Assembly: GCA_031271365.1 (NCBI GenBank)
Contig: JAISVV010000050.1
Location: 1 to 8,332, forward strand
Direction of reading: 5' to 3'
Length of the DNA stretch: 8,332 bases
DNA from: Elusimicrobiota bacterium
Lineage (GTDB): Bacteria > Elusimicrobiota > Elusimicrobia > Elusimicrobiales > Elusimicrobiaceae
In this document: piece by piece, positions 1 to 6,187 of the stretch
Position numbering within the stretch: position 1 is the stretch's first letter
Layout: every line of letters starts with the position of its first letter
The notes under the pieces: generated by a model
What the model was told of the DNA's origin: nothing
Seen by the model: the letters and a program-made list of their open reading frames with translations, nothing else
The model's database searches: none
Translations under genes and position numbers: made by a program

Positions 1-1
1 T

Positions 2-727
2 TTAAAAAAGCCAAAAGGGTTATCGCCGTACGTCAAACTGCTCTTCCAGGCATTGGCGGCTTTGATACTTATCCATTACGATATTTACATAAAATTTTTG
101 CCGCAGCCGTGGGGCTATATCCTGACGATTTTATGGGTAACGGGCATTACAAACGCTTTTAATCTGCTCGATATTCAAGACGGCCTTGCCGCCGGGCACG
201 CCGCTTTGGCGGCCGCCGCGTTTGCCGCAGTCGCGCTGCCGGGCGAGTTTATTTACGTCAACTTTGCCGCAACCGCGCTGATAGGCGCAACCTGCGCGTT
301 TTGGCCGTATAACCACAGCGCAAGCAAAAAAACTTTCCTGGGCGACGCCGGCAGCAATTTTTTAGGCTTTATACTGGCCGCGCTGGCTTTGGGCGCAAGT
401 TACAGCAAGGTAAGCCCGCTGGCGGTTTTTGCGCCGCTGCTCATACTCGCGCTGCCGATATTTGATACGCTTTTTGTAAGCGCGGTGCGCCTGTCCAAAG
501 GCATAAGCCCGCTAAAAGGCACGCCGGACCATTTCCCCCTACGCCTGCTGCGGCTTGGTTTAAACAAAAAAACAATTTTGATATTATCTTTATTAACAGC
601 GGGCGTCTACGATATACTGGCCTACGCGGCCGCGCGCTGCGGGGCTTTTTGGGCTGGCGTTATCTACGCGGCAGTATTTTTAGACCTTATATTTTTTGCG
701 GTGTTTTTAAAATGGAAAACAGAATAG
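2..727 (+). CDS. Polyprenyl-phosphate sugar-1-phosphate transferase, MraY/WecA family (5' partial)
   Basis: This integral membrane enzyme family moves a sugar-1-phosphate from a UDP-sugar to undecaprenyl phosphate, the first step of lipid-linked glycan assembly. The frame is open to the left edge. The residues before the TTG at 53 (KGLSPYVKLLFQA) fit the family, so the start lies outside the window and 241 residues are visible. Family signatures are NAFNLLDIQDGLAAG, with the paired acidic residues at codons 170 and 179, FLGDAGSNFLGF from about 335, and PIFDTLF followed by TPDHFPLRLLRLG near 519-560. The last stands where the His-rich cytoplasmic loop normally is. I count about seven hydrophobic segments in the visible part. 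The gene ends 16 bases inside the next one. The sugar specificity (GlcNAc, another HexNAc, or MurNAc-pentapeptide) cannot be told; it looks more WecA-like than true MraY. Family assignment is firm. Confidence 0.88.
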   Translation, partial: LKKPKGLSPYVKLLFQALAALILIHYDIYIKFLPQPWGYILTILWVTGITNAFNLLDIQDGLAAGHAALAAAAFAAVALPGEFIYVNFAATALIGATCAFWPYNHSASKKTFLGDAGSNFLGFILAALALGASYSKVSPLAVFAPLLILALPIFDTLFVSAVRLSKGISPLKGTPDHFPLRLLRLGLNKKTILILSLLTAGVYDILAYAAARCGAFWAGVIYAAVFLDLIFFAVFLKWKTE

Positions 728-1998
728 TTATCATGGGCGCGGGCCTAAGCGGGCTTGCGCTTGCTTACAATTTAGAAAGCTGTAAAAAAGATTACGCGCT
801 TTTGGAAGCCAAAAACAAAGCGGGCGGTTTGTGCGCGTCTTATAAAATAAAAGATTTTACTTTTGACTACGGCGGCCACCTTTTGCACCTTAACGCCAAG
901 CGCGGCCTTAAGATGGCGCAAAAGCTGTTGGGCAAAAATATATTGCTGCACAAGCGCAGGGCTTTTGTGCATATTTACGGGCGGGATTTGGCTTTCCCCT
1001 TCCAAAATAATTTATACGGGCTGGACGAAAAAATTGTAAGCGAATGCGTTAACGAAGCCTTAAAAGCCTATAAAGAAAAGGATAAGGCCGATACCGCGCT
1101 TTTTAAAAACTGGGCTTTGGCTTTATACGGCAAAGGCATTTGCAAACACTTTATGTTCCCCTATAACCAAAAACTTTGGCAGACTGATTTGGGCAAACTT
1201 ACCAGCGACTGGTGCGGCAAATTTGTGCCGGCCTCCACGCTGGAAGATATTATAAAAGGCGCCTACGCGCAGCGTAAAAAAGATTTTGGCTATAACGCGC
1301 ATTTCTTTTACCCCAAAACGGGCGGCAGCCAGGCTTTGGTTGACGCTTTGCTTAAAAAAGCGCGGGTTAAATATAAAGCGGCCGTTACCGCGGTGGATTT
1401 AAAAAACAAAACCATCGCCGCCGGCGGCAAAACTTACGGCTACGACAAACTTGTAAGCACGCTGCCGCTGCCGCTGCTTGGCTGCGCGCTGAAAGATTTG
1501 CCCGCCAATATTAAAAAAGATTTTGCCGCTTTAAAGCACAACAGCGTCTACGTTTTAAACATCGCGGCCACGGGCAAGACAAAAGACGGCCACTGGTATT
1601 ACTTCCCCGAGGATAAATACCCGTTTTTCCGTGTGGGCGTACAATCCTCTTTCGCTAAAGATTTAGCCATAGGCGGCAGCAGCAGTTTTTACGTTGAGTT
1701 TGCCGCCGCGCCCGGCCAAAAGCCCGATTTTGAGGTATGGCAAAAAACCGCTTTAGCGCAGCTAAAAGAACTGGGTTTTATAGAAACGGGCGCAAAAATA
1801 CTTGTTAAAAACTGGGTTTCAATACCGCAGGCCTACCCCATTTACGACGCTAAACGCAAAGAAGCGGTTGAAAATATTGCAAACTATCTGCGCGGCCAAG
1901 GCGTTTATCTTTTGGGCCGCTACGGCGCGTGGGAGTATTCTTTTATGGAAAAAAGTTTACTGGACGCCGCCGATTTGGCGCTGGAGATATGCCAATGA
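712..1998 (+). CDS. FAD-dependent amine-oxidase / UDP-galactopyranose-mutase-like protein
   Basis: A 428-residue flavoprotein of the protoporphyrinogen-oxidase/UDP-galactopyranose-mutase-like superfamily. The N-terminus has a Rossmann FAD-binding motif GAGLSG at residues 9-14, the ribose-binding acid at Glu32 (LLEAKNKAGGLC), and FDYGGHLLHL around 51-60. The middle carries FPFQNNLYGL and MFPYNQKLW, typical of the UGM-like branch. The C-terminus has YLLGRYGAWEYSFME (about 399-413), the usual closing FAD-contact region. No signal peptide or membrane span is seen, so it is probably cytoplasmic. I chose ATG 712, since GAGLSG follows closely, as usual in this family. The frame is open further upstream to 649, but that part overlaps the transferase and looks unrelated. 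The overlap with a glycan-lipid transferase suggests a role in sugar-nucleotide or lipid-linked glycan modification, which is inference. It is unlikely to be a true HemY, as no haem genes are nearby. Confidence 0.8.
   Translation: MENRIVIMGAGLSGLALAYNLESCKKDYALLEAKNKAGGLCASYKIKDFTFDYGGHLLHLNAKRGLKMAQKLLGKNILLHKRRAFVHIYGRDLAFPFQNNLYGLDEKIVSECVNEALKAYKEKDKADTALFKNWALALYGKGICKHFMFPYNQKLWQTDLGKLTSDWCGKFVPASTLEDIIKGAYAQRKKDFGYNAHFFYPKTGGSQALVDALLKKARVKYKAAVTAVDLKNKTIAAGGKTYGYDKLVSTLPLPLLGCALKDLPANIKKDFAALKHNSVYVLNIAATGKTKDGHWYYFPEDKYPFFRVGVQSSFAKDLAIGGSSSFYVEFAAAPGQKPDFEVWQKTALAQLKELGFIETGAKILVKNWVSIPQAYPIYDAKRKEAVENIANYLRGQGVYLLGRYGAWEYSFMEKSLLDAADLALEICQ
1983..1986 (+). promoter_or_regulatory. 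Ribosome binding site for nadD-yqeK
   Basis: GGAG lies 8 bases before ATG 1995 and inside the end of the preceding gene. It decides between two neighbouring in-frame ATGs: the one at 1989 would be only 2 bases from this site, whereas 1995 has normal spacing and forms an ATGA overlap with the upstream stop. Confidence 0.6.
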
Positions 1999-3125
1999 AA
2001 ATACTTATCTACGGCGGCAGTTTTGACCCGGCCCACATCGGCCACCGCGCGCTTTTAGAATCCGCTTTGCGCGAGGTAAAACCGCAAAAAACCTACATTT
2101 TTACCGCCCGCCGCTCGCCTTTTAAACAACAGGCGAAAACGCCCTTTAACGCGCGGCAGCAAACGGCCAAAGCAACGCTGTCCGGCCTTGGCCCCGATAT
2201 TATTTTTGACGATTTTGAAAACCGCCAAAACCGCACGGTTTACGCGTGGGAAACTATCGCCTATATAAAACGCCTCCACCCGCGCGCGCAGGTTTACCTG
2301 CTGGCGGGCAGCGATTCTTTAAACGCGCTTACAACGTGGAAAAACGCGCAATACATTTTTAAAAATTCCGTAGTGGTTGCCGGCGCGCGCAAAGGTTTTG
2401 CGCCGCAAAAGGCGCCTTTTAAATATTTGCTTTTAAAGGGCCGCTATCCGCTGGTGTCGTCCACGGATATCAGGCTTGATATCATGCAAAGCGGCCAAAC
2501 GCCGAAAACCATTTTGCCCGCCGTGGCGCAAATTATTAAAAAACAAAAACTATACGGCCTTAACTGCCACGCGTGGCTGCAAAAAAACCTCGGCGCGGCC
2601 AGATACAACCACGTCAAACACACCGCGGCTGCCGCCGTAAAACTGGCGCGGCTTTATAATTTTAACGCCGAAAAGGCCGCCGCCGCAGCCCTGCTGCACG
2701 ATATGGCCAAAGGCTTAAGCGGCGCGCAACTGACAGCGTACGCCAAAAAAAATAAACTTAAAATAGCCGCGTTTGATGAAATTTGCCAACACCAGCCCGA
2801 GCTGCTGCACGCGCCCGCGGCCGCGCATATGGCGCAAAAAATATTCGGCGTAAAAGATAAAGAAATTTTATCCGCCATAGCCGCGCACACGCTTGGCAAG
2901 GAAGATATGGGCGCGCTGGATAAAATACTTTTTATCGCCGACATGGCCGGCAAAGACCGCCGCGCAAAAGACGCGGCCCGCGCAATGAAAGAAGCCCAAA
3001 AAAGTTTAGACGCCGGCCTTTTGGCCGCTTTAGACATAAAACTTACCTACACGCTTAAAACGCGCAAATGGATTGCGCAAACCGGCATAAAATTATGGAA
3101 CAAAACAATCTTAAAAAACAATTAG
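1995..3125 (+). CDS. nadD: Nicotinate-nucleotide adenylyltransferase fused to YqeK-type HD hydrolase
   Basis: A 376-residue two-domain protein. Residues 1-188 are NadD, which adenylylates nicotinate mononucleotide in NAD synthesis. It shows the nucleotidyltransferase motif GGSFDPAHIGH (7-17), LLAGSDSLNALTTW (102-115) and SSTDIR (155-160), and closes with KKQKLY. Residues about 192-372 are a YqeK-type HD phosphohydrolase; characterised members split diadenosine tetraphosphate symmetrically. Its motifs are RYNHVKH (His206), LLHDMAK (His235-Asp236), ELLHAP (His272), AAHTLG (His298) and LFIADM (Asp316), so the metal-binding set looks complete. NadD and YqeK are usually separate adjacent genes; here they form one frame with no stop or internal start signal at the junction. 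ATG 1995 is chosen because of GGAG at 1983 and the 4-base ATGA overlap with the upstream gene. Both domains look active; the exact substrate of the HD domain is inferred from family. Confidence 0.93.
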   Translation: MKILIYGGSFDPAHIGHRALLESALREVKPQKTYIFTARRSPFKQQAKTPFNARQQTAKATLSGLGPDIIFDDFENRQNRTVYAWETIAYIKRLHPRAQVYLLAGSDSLNALTTWKNAQYIFKNSVVVAGARKGFAPQKAPFKYLLLKGRYPLVSSTDIRLDIMQSGQTPKTILPAVAQIIKKQKLYGLNCHAWLQKNLGAARYNHVKHTAAAAVKLARLYNFNAEKAAAAALLHDMAKGLSGAQLTAYAKKNKLKIAAFDEICQHQPELLHAPAAAHMAQKIFGVKDKEILSAIAAHTLGKEDMGALDKILFIADMAGKDRRAKDAARAMKEAQKSLDAGLLAALDIKLTYTLKTRKWIAQTGIKLWNKTILKNN

Positions 3126-4012
3126 GCCTAAGGCTGGTTGTCTGGACAGCCCTGGCAATTTTGCTTTACGGCGTACTTGCCGCCGCCTTAAACCCTAACG
3201 CAAAAATGCTTGCCGCGCGCGAAAGCGGCGCGGTAAACCTGCTTGTGCTCACGGGCAGGCCGATGTTTATCTCATACAACCCGAAATACAAAAAAGCCAT
3301 AGTTACCAATTTAGAAGTTACAAAAGAAAATTTTGACATGGAAAAGTTTACCCGGGAAGCCGGCCTGCAAAGCGGCGCCGTTTTAACGCTGCAGCCCAAA
3401 GAGCAAAACCGCGCCGCGTTTTGGGATAATTTTAAAACAAACCTGCACGAGTGGCGCTATAAACCTTATCTTGCGCTTGCCTATCTGTGGCGTTACGCCG
3501 CTTTAAAAACAAGCGGCAAAACAGATATGCCGGCGGCAGACTTTATTTTAATAAGTTTTGATTTGGCGCAGCTTACGCCGGCCGATTTTGCCCTCAGCAA
3601 CCCCGATAAGCCGCAGCCGCCCAAACGCGGCCGCCGCGCCGCGCCGCCGCAGCAGGTGGCTTTGGCGCAAAATATACAAACCGCAGCGCAAACCGATAAA
3701 GTGCTTGTTTTAGAGGTTTTAAACGCCTCCGGCCAAAGCGGCCTTGCCGCCGAAGTTACAAGATACCTGCGGGATTTAACCAACCTGGAAGTTTTAAACG
3801 TGGACGTTATAAGCTACGGCAACTACCCCGCCATGGAAGAAACCACCAAAATTTTGGACCATACCGGCCGCCTTAGCGATATCAAAAAAGCCGCCGGCTA
3901 CCTTGGCCTGGGTGGGCGGGAAATTTTTAGCACAGAAGACAAAACGGCCATATCGGACGGCAAAATAGTGCTTGGCAAAGATTTTGCACTGCCAAAAGAT
4001 ATAAATAAATGA
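3095..4012 (+). CDS. Membrane-anchored protein with LytR C-terminal domain, lacking a recognisable LCP domain
   Basis: A 305-residue protein with a short cytoplasmic start, one membrane helix at about residues 12-32, an unrecognised region at about 40-165, a Pro/Arg-rich linker at about 171-190 (PQPPKRGRRAAPPQQ), and a LytR_C domain at about 202-297. That domain runs from VLVLEVLNASGQSGLAAEV to KIVLGKDF, both typical of the family. The helix implies that most of the protein faces the periplasm. Full LytR-CpsA-Psr proteins attach glycopolymers to peptidoglycan through an LCP domain, but its conserved Arg/Asp motifs are not visible. A stretch VNLLVLTGRPMFISYNP faintly recalls the start of an LCP domain, so this may be a worn-down relative. 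ATG 3095 gives a 31-base overlap with nadD; an ATG at 3068 would overlap by 58 bases and adds nine polar residues. Neither has a clear ribosome binding site. Function unknown. Confidence 0.78.
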   Translation: MEQNNLKKQLGLRLVVWTALAILLYGVLAAALNPNAKMLAARESGAVNLLVLTGRPMFISYNPKYKKAIVTNLEVTKENFDMEKFTREAGLQSGAVLTLQPKEQNRAAFWDNFKTNLHEWRYKPYLALAYLWRYAALKTSGKTDMPAADFILISFDLAQLTPADFALSNPDKPQPPKRGRRAAPPQQVALAQNIQTAAQTDKVLVLEVLNASGQSGLAAEVTRYLRDLTNLEVLNVDVISYGNYPAMEETTKILDHTGRLSDIKKAAGYLGLGGREIFSTEDKTAISDGKIVLGKDFALPKDINK

Positions 4013-4039
4013 TAATATCTTATTTACGACACGTCACAC

Positions 4040-4043
4040 GGAG
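4040..4043 (+). promoter_or_regulatory. Ribosome binding site for rsfS
   Basis: GGAG, within CGGAGAGAC, sits in the 43-base gap before rsfS, 12 bases from ATG 4056. The spacing is on the long side, but no other purine-rich candidate lies closer. It supports the chosen start. Confidence 0.5.
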
Positions 4044-4055
4044 AGACTAAAAACA

Positions 4056-4538
4056 ATGACCAAAGAACAAACAAAAAAAGCAGCCTTAAACGCCGCAAAA
4101 ATTTTAGATGATAAAAAGGCCCAAAATTTAAAAGTGTATGATTTGTTAAACCTCTCCCCGCTTTGCGATTACGTAGTGCTGGCTACCGCGCTTTCCGCCC
4201 CGCATTTAGACGCTTTGGAGCAGGAAGTAAGCACCGGCCTTAAAAAAGAAGGCATTTACAAAACCAACCGCGACGGCGGCGAAACCGCCACCTGGCGCGT
4301 AAGCGACTACGGCGGCTTTATGCTGCACATAATGACGCAGCAGGCGCGCGATTTTTACGCATTAGACAAAATTTTCAGCTTTGGCAAAGAAGTTAAACCC
4401 GCCGCGCGGAAGAAAGCCGCGGCCAAAAAAACCGCCGCCAGGAAGCCGGCCGTTAAAAAATCCGCCAAAAAAGCCGCGCCTAAAAAGAAAGCGGCGGTAA
4501 AAAAGAAACCTGCCGTCAAAAAACCGGTAAAAAAATAA
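4056..4538 (+). CDS. rsfS: Ribosomal silencing factor RsfS with Lys/Ala-rich C-terminal tail
   Basis: RsfS (YbeB/Iojap family) binds protein L14 (uL14) of the large ribosomal subunit and blocks subunit joining when nutrients are scarce. Residues 1-113 are the family domain: KILDDKKAQNLKVYDL near the start, LCDYVVLATALSAPH (36-50), and WRVSDYGGFMLHIMTQQARDFYALDKI (80-106, quoted in part from the family's W..xDYG..xxHxx....R.FYxLxxx pattern). The domain alone is about the normal length of the family. Residues 115-160 are an added tail of 19 Lys, 14 Ala, 5 Pro, 4 Val, 2 Arg, 1 Ser and 1 Thr, built from PAVKK, AAPKKK and similar units like histone-H1 tails. The tail is in frame to TAA 4536 and is probably disordered and nucleic-acid binding (inference). 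A 43-base gap and GGAG at 4040 precede the gene. Placement after nadD-yqeK and a LytR_C gene supports the call. Confidence 0.93.
   Translation: MTKEQTKKAALNAAKILDDKKAQNLKVYDLLNLSPLCDYVVLATALSAPHLDALEQEVSTGLKKEGIYKTNRDGGETATWRVSDYGGFMLHIMTQQARDFYALDKIFSFGKEVKPAARKKAAAKKTAARKPAVKKSAKKAAPKKKAAVKKKPAVKKPVKK
4398..4535 (+). repeat. Low-complexity Lys/Ala/Pro coding repeat (tail of RsfS)
   Basis: This in-frame stretch encodes degenerate units of the kind (P)A(A/V)KK, with alternating AAA/AAG lysine and GCC/GCG alanine or proline codons. It is a protein-level repeat rather than an exact DNA repeat. Such tracts are prone to length change between strains by slippage or recombination. Confidence 0.75.
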
Positions 4539-4555
4539 AGAAGGCAAAAAAATAA

Positions 4556-6154
4556 ATGTTAAAAAAGTTAAAACTAAAAATAGAAGACCGCATAACCAAA
4601 GACCAATATTTTGCCGAATTTGAAGGCCTGCCGCCGGTTAACTTTGAGCCCGCGCCCGCGCACGCGGGGGCGGATATCTCTTTAACCTGGGCGATGGCGG
4701 CTGCAAAAATAATCAAAAAAAACCCGCTGGATTTAGCCAAAAAAGCCTGCCGCGCGCTGGAGCAGCTGGAAGAAATTAAAGAATGTTCCTTTACCGCGCC
4801 CGGATTTATCAATATCAATTTGCAAGATTCTTTTTTAGTGGAAGCCGCGCGCGACCGCCGGCTTAAAGAGCGCAACCTGCCCGCCAGCGACGCGCCGGTG
4901 GAAAAGGTTTTGATTGAATTTGTCTCCGCAAACCCCACGGGCCCGCTGCACGTGGCAAGCGGCCGCGGCGCAAGCCTGGGCGACAGCCTTGTGCGCATGC
5001 ACCGCGCCTTAGGCGTAACCTGCGACAGCGAATATTATGTAAACGACGCAGGCAACCAGGCCGAACTTTTGGGTGAAAGCCTAAAAGCCCGCGCCCTCGG
5101 CCAGGAGCCGCCGGAAAACGGCTACCACGGCGAATATCTTATAGATTTAGCCAAACGCCTGCCCAAAGATTTACCACAGGAAGAATACGGCCGCTTTGCG
5201 ATGGAAGAGCTTATAAAAAGCCAGCAGGAAGACATGCAAGCCTTTGACGTAGAGTTTACAAAATGGTTCCGCGAGAGCCGGCTGCACAAAGAAGGCGCCT
5301 TAGAAAAAACTTTAGCCGCATTGGAAACCACGCAAAACGTCTATAAAAAAGAAGGCGCAACCTGGTTTGGCACGGCCGCTGCAAACGACGATAAAGACCG
5401 CGTTTTAATCCGCAAAGACGGCCGGCCAACTTATTATCTGGCCGATATCGCCTATCACCAAAATAAATACGACCGCGGGTACACGCGCCTTATAGACATC
5501 TGGGGCGCGGACCACCACGGCTACGTGCCGCGCATGAAAGCCGCCGTAAAGGCTTTGGGCAGAGAGGAAGATTCCTTTAACGTCATTATCCACCAGCTGG
5601 TGCATTTAATTGATAACGGGCAAAAGGTTAAAATGTCCAAACGCGCGGGCACTTTTATAACTTTAAAAGAACTTATTGACGACGTGGGCCGCGACGCCTG
5701 CCGCTTCTTTTTTGCAAGCCGCACGCCCAACGCGCACCTTAACTTTGATATAGGCCTTGCCAAAAAGCAAAGCAACGAAAACCCTGTATTTTACGTGCAG
5801 TACGTGCACGCGCGCATATGCTCCATTTTCAACGCCGCGCGGGAGAAAAATTTACAGCCTTTAAGCATAACCTCGCCGGAAAACCTTGCCCCGCAGGAAA
5901 GATTGCTGCTAAGCAAAATGCTTTGGTTTAAAAAAACCATAGAAACCTGCGTTGGCGACTTAAGCCCGCATCATATAACGACGTATTTAAAGGAACTGGC
6001 CTCGCTGTTCCATTCTTTCTACGACTCCTGCCGCGTTATTGACGAGGCCAACCCGCAGCTGACGGCCTCGCGCCTGTTTACGTGCCGGCTGGTTAAGGAG
6101 CGTATTTCAAAAGGGCTGGAGTTAATAGGCGTATCGTCGCCCGAGCAGATGTAA
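4556..6154 (+). CDS. argS: Arginyl-tRNA synthetase
   Basis: A complete class I enzyme of 532 residues that charges tRNA-Arg with arginine in the cytoplasm. The N-terminal tRNA-binding domain is seen at about 35-95 (ISLTWAMAAAKIIKKNP, then TAPGFININL). The catalytic core has SANPTGPLHVASGRGA (124-139) at the HIGH position, YVNDAGNQ (161-168), WGADHHGYVPRMKAA (316-330) and KMSKRAG (359-365). The DALR-type anticodon domain follows and ends GVSSPEQM, the family's usual C-terminus, so nothing is missing. The odd point is HVAS (132-135), where most bacterial ArgS have HVGH or HIGH. The rest of the core is intact, so it is probably active. ATG 4556 follows rsfS by 17 bases, with AAGAAGG at 4538-4544 as a plausible, slightly distant ribosome binding site. 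No second argS is visible. Confidence 0.95.
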   Translation: MLKKLKLKIEDRITKDQYFAEFEGLPPVNFEPAPAHAGADISLTWAMAAAKIIKKNPLDLAKKACRALEQLEEIKECSFTAPGFININLQDSFLVEAARDRRLKERNLPASDAPVEKVLIEFVSANPTGPLHVASGRGASLGDSLVRMHRALGVTCDSEYYVNDAGNQAELLGESLKARALGQEPPENGYHGEYLIDLAKRLPKDLPQEEYGRFAMEELIKSQQEDMQAFDVEFTKWFRESRLHKEGALEKTLAALETTQNVYKKEGATWFGTAAANDDKDRVLIRKDGRPTYYLADIAYHQNKYDRGYTRLIDIWGADHHGYVPRMKAAVKALGREEDSFNVIIHQLVHLIDNGQKVKMSKRAGTFITLKELIDDVGRDACRFFFASRTPNAHLNFDIGLAKKQSNENPVFYVQYVHARICSIFNAAREKNLQPLSITSPENLAPQERLLLSKMLWFKKTIETCVGDLSPHHITTYLKELASLFHSFYDSCRVIDEANPQLTASRLFTCRLVKERISKGLELIGVSSPEQM

Positions 6155-6177
6155 AAATTTTACAAGCAGTTTTTAAA

Positions 6178-6181
6178 GGAG
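6178..6181 (+). promoter_or_regulatory. Strong ribosome binding site for the A2M-like gene
   Basis: AAAGGAGA (6175-6182) gives GGAG 6 bases before ATG 6188. It is the best Shine-Dalgarno match in the window, and it fixes the start just before a clear signal peptide. Confidence 0.75.
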
Positions 6182-6187
6182 ACGCTT

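Noticed and set aside
1802..2026. 74-codon open frame on the plus strand across the flavoprotein-nadD junction
   Set aside because: It overlaps both conserved genes in a different frame, and lacks a ribosome binding site and any motif.
2654..3037. 127-codon minus-strand open frame opposite the HD domain
   Set aside because: Ser/Ala-rich shadow of the Ala/Lys-rich YqeK domain; the sense strand carries all the catalytic residues of the family.
3989..4018. Possible promoter before rsfS: CTGCCA, 16 bases, then GATAAT at 4011-4016
   Set aside because: The -10 match is fair but the -35 is weak and overlaps the end of the previous gene. AT-rich stop regions give such matches by chance.
4516..4998. 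160-codon open frame on the minus strand opposite the rsfS end and argS start
   Set aside because: It lies fully over conserved RsfS tail and ArgS coding sequence. Its composition is the mirror of Ala/Lys-rich codons, and it has no family-like motif or ribosome binding site.
6151..6163. Inverted repeat GTAAAA-A-TTTTAC at the end of argS
   Set aside because: Six A/T-rich pairs with a one-base centre cannot form a stable hairpin terminator and there is no following T-run.
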